A stretch of DNA of 6,467 nt, taken from positions 1-6,467 of the forward strand of contig JADFNA010000099.1 in NCBI GenBank assembly GCA_022563625.1, written 5' to 3'. Position numbers and translations under genes: made by a program. Numbering within the stretch: the stretch's first letter is position 1; the number at the start of each line of letters is the position of its first letter. Below the pieces are notes generated by a model. It saw only the letters and a list, made by a program, of their open reading frames with translations. It was not told where the DNA came from and did no database searches. This DNA is from Candidatus Zixiibacteriota bacterium (GTDB taxonomy: Bacteria; Zixibacteria; MSB-5A5; GN15; JACZUZ01). Shown in pieces: positions 5,365-6,467 of the stretch.

Positions 5365-6360
5365 CTAACTCCCATTTCCTACGTCCATCTTGAGTGTATC
5401 TGCAAATGCGCCGAAATACGGGTTTTCACTTATCCGCGAGAGATAATCGAAAAGAGAGATGTGAAGATGATGGTATGCCATATTCGCTATTTTTTTATAA
5501 CCGAGAGAGTAGTAGCTAGTTTCTCCCGGACGTCGGTACAAGCGCCCGTATTCCGCGTAAGTTGCAACAGCGCCTCGCAACATTTTGAGCGCTGCATCTG
5601 AACCAGTCAACTTCCAGTAATCATACAGCCCAAACGTCCCTATGATCGACCCGTTAAGTGTTCTATCGTGTATAGGTAATGGATACTCTTCTATCCAATA
5701 GTATCCTGCGGTATCGAGTCGCACTACCCACGGCATAGATTTATCTTTGGGCAACAACAGAGTCCGGAAAAGTTTTTCGGCGATGGGCAGATATGAACTG
5801 TCTCCAGTAATTTCGAAAAGATAGCATGTCACTGAAAGCGCCAGCCCCTGTGACATTCCTGAGTAGAAGGGAGCAAACACAGTGTCTTCGTTTGTAATAT
5901 AGAAATCGAATCTGTAAGGCAGCCATATCTGGAGATCTGTGTAGATCGCTTCATCCATCAATTTATCATATGTAGCAACTGCCACAGCCAGGAAATTCGG
6001 ATTTGAAGTAATAACATAGCCCTGCAACAAACGATTTAGCCTGTTCAGCATGGAAACCGGATGATAATAGGGGCCTTTCCCCCTGTAGTAAAACACTTGG
6101 ATTCCTCGCTGGTCAAATTTGCCAAGTGTGTCATCTTCTAATCGCCGATACGAGCCGATACCAAGTGTCCTGTTTCGCTCAATTGTGTTTATTGGGAATG
6201 TATCAAGAACCATGTTGTCCCAATATGCGTCCAATGTGCGTTGAGACAATTCAGCATCGCCAACTTCCTCTTCGCAGGAATAGAAGGCGCCAGTTATTAA
6301 CAAGATCCCGAGCGCTAAGAAAATCAAGCGTGGGGAGTGTAAACCGACGTATTTAATCAT
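5365..6360 (-). CDS. D-glucuronyl C5-epimerase-like protein with lipoprotein-type leader
   Basis: Resembles the C-terminal domain of D-glucuronyl C5-epimerase (PF06662), which flips glucuronate to iduronate in heparan-type polymers. Of 331 residues, 1-29 form an export signal: basic start, hydrophobic LIFLALGILLITGAF (12-26), then FYSC with C29 as probable lipid-attachment site. The lipobox is imperfect, with F at -3. Family motifs occur in order: YYHPVSM (98-104), SGMSQGLALSV (167-177), WIEEYP (222-227), LNGSIIGTFGLYDY (235-248) and AYHHLHISLFDYL (295-307). The EEYP and YHxxHI motifs carry the acid and tyrosines used in the eukaryotic enzyme (from memory Glu499, Tyr500 and Tyr578), here E225, Y226 and Y296. 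The product is probably a periplasmic or surface-anchored alpha/alpha-barrel protein acting on an exported uronic-acid polymer; substrate and activity are inferred. The ATG at 6360 has only a weak GCGAG before it. Confidence 0.82.
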   Translation of the reverse strand: MIKYVGLHSPRLIFLALGILLITGAFYSCEEEVGDAELSQRTLDAYWDNMVLDTFPINTIERNRTLGIGSYRRLEDDTLGKFDQRGIQVFYYRGKGPYYHPVSMLNRLNRLLQGYVITSNPNFLAVAVATYDKLMDEAIYTDLQIWLPYRFDFYITNEDTVFAPFYSGMSQGLALSVTCYLFEITGDSSYLPIAEKLFRTLLLPKDKSMPWVVRLDTAGYYWIEEYPLPIHDRTLNGSIIGTFGLYDYWKLTGSDAALKMLRGAVATYAEYGRLYRRPGETSYYSLGYKKIANMAYHHLHISLFDYLSRISENPYFGAFADTLKMDVGNGS

Positions 6361-6389
6361 CTCGCATTAAACAATCTCAAGGAGATTAA

Positions 6390-6467
6390 CTAACTTGTTA
6401 CTTTCAACACCGACCGAATCTTGGGTTTTGAATGCATAATAAGATTCCTACGAGGCTCATAGACATT
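6390..6467 (-). CDS. Possible C-terminal tail of an upstream gene, partial
   Basis: A minus-strand frame is open from the window edge for 25 codons to a TAG at 6390-6392. It encodes a basic tail (NVYEPRRNLIMHSKPKIRS, then VLKVTS). It ends 29 nt before the epimerase-like start, compatible with an operon. Twenty-five open codons are not rare by chance and the tail carries no family signature, so this is only a possibility. If unreal, 6361-6467 is simply the upstream region of the epimerase-like gene. Confidence 0.25.
   Translation of the reverse strand, partial: NVYEPRRNLIMHSKPKIRSVLKVTS

Noticed and set aside
6373..6387. AATCTC/GAGATT hairpin just upstream of the epimerase-like gene
   Set aside because: Six A/T-rich base pairs are easily found by chance. 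On the minus strand it offers an anti-Shine-Dalgarno-like CTCCTT, but without other support this is not a regulatory call.

Overview
This is a chromosomal fragment from a bacterium with roughly balanced base composition. It has bacterial gene spacing, a TTGAAA/TATAAT-type promoter, Shine-Dalgarno sites and a bacterial tRNA-Leu. The mixture of a DinB-fold protein, an 11-TM sodium symporter, PyrE and a lipoprotein-like glucuronyl C5-epimerase fits a Gram-negative environmental lineage, possibly of the FCB or a candidate phylum. That placement is inference; no marker here fixes the taxon.

Layout. At the left edge a plus-strand Xaa-Pro aminopeptidase (PepP type, 5' end outside the window) ends at 1009. 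Everything else is on the minus strand. Reading with transcription from right to left: a possible 25-residue tail of an upstream gene at the right edge; a D-glucuronyl C5-epimerase-like protein with a lipoprotein-type leader (5365-6360); tRNA-Leu(CAG) (5160-5243), only 23 nt before pyrE (4447-5136); an NSS/SNF-family Na+ symporter (2951-4336); a 217-bp intergenic region; a four-TM protein of unknown function plus a DinB-family protein (5-nt gap, one operon); and a second two-gene unit, a two-TM protein overlapping a 95-residue protein by ATGA, which runs convergently into the aminopeptidase.

The genes do not form one pathway. They are housekeeping or generic functions (peptide turnover, pyrimidine synthesis, amino acid uptake, a tRNA) mixed with two small cassettes of unknown function and one envelope polysaccharide gene. 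No gap between genes exceeds 300 bases.

The most unusual DNA is the 2734-2950 intergenic region. It holds two adjacent inverted-repeat elements, each bounded by TA, resembling MITEs. A near-consensus promoter (TTGAAA, 17 nt, TATAAT) straddles their junction and points at the four-TM/DinB operon. Its 5' leader would consist mostly of the first element and can be drawn in two mutually exclusive folds. I see no CRISPR array, transposase, phage gene or recognisable defence system. The best candidates for something undescribed are this repeat-borne promoter/leader and the 1056-1723 gene pair.
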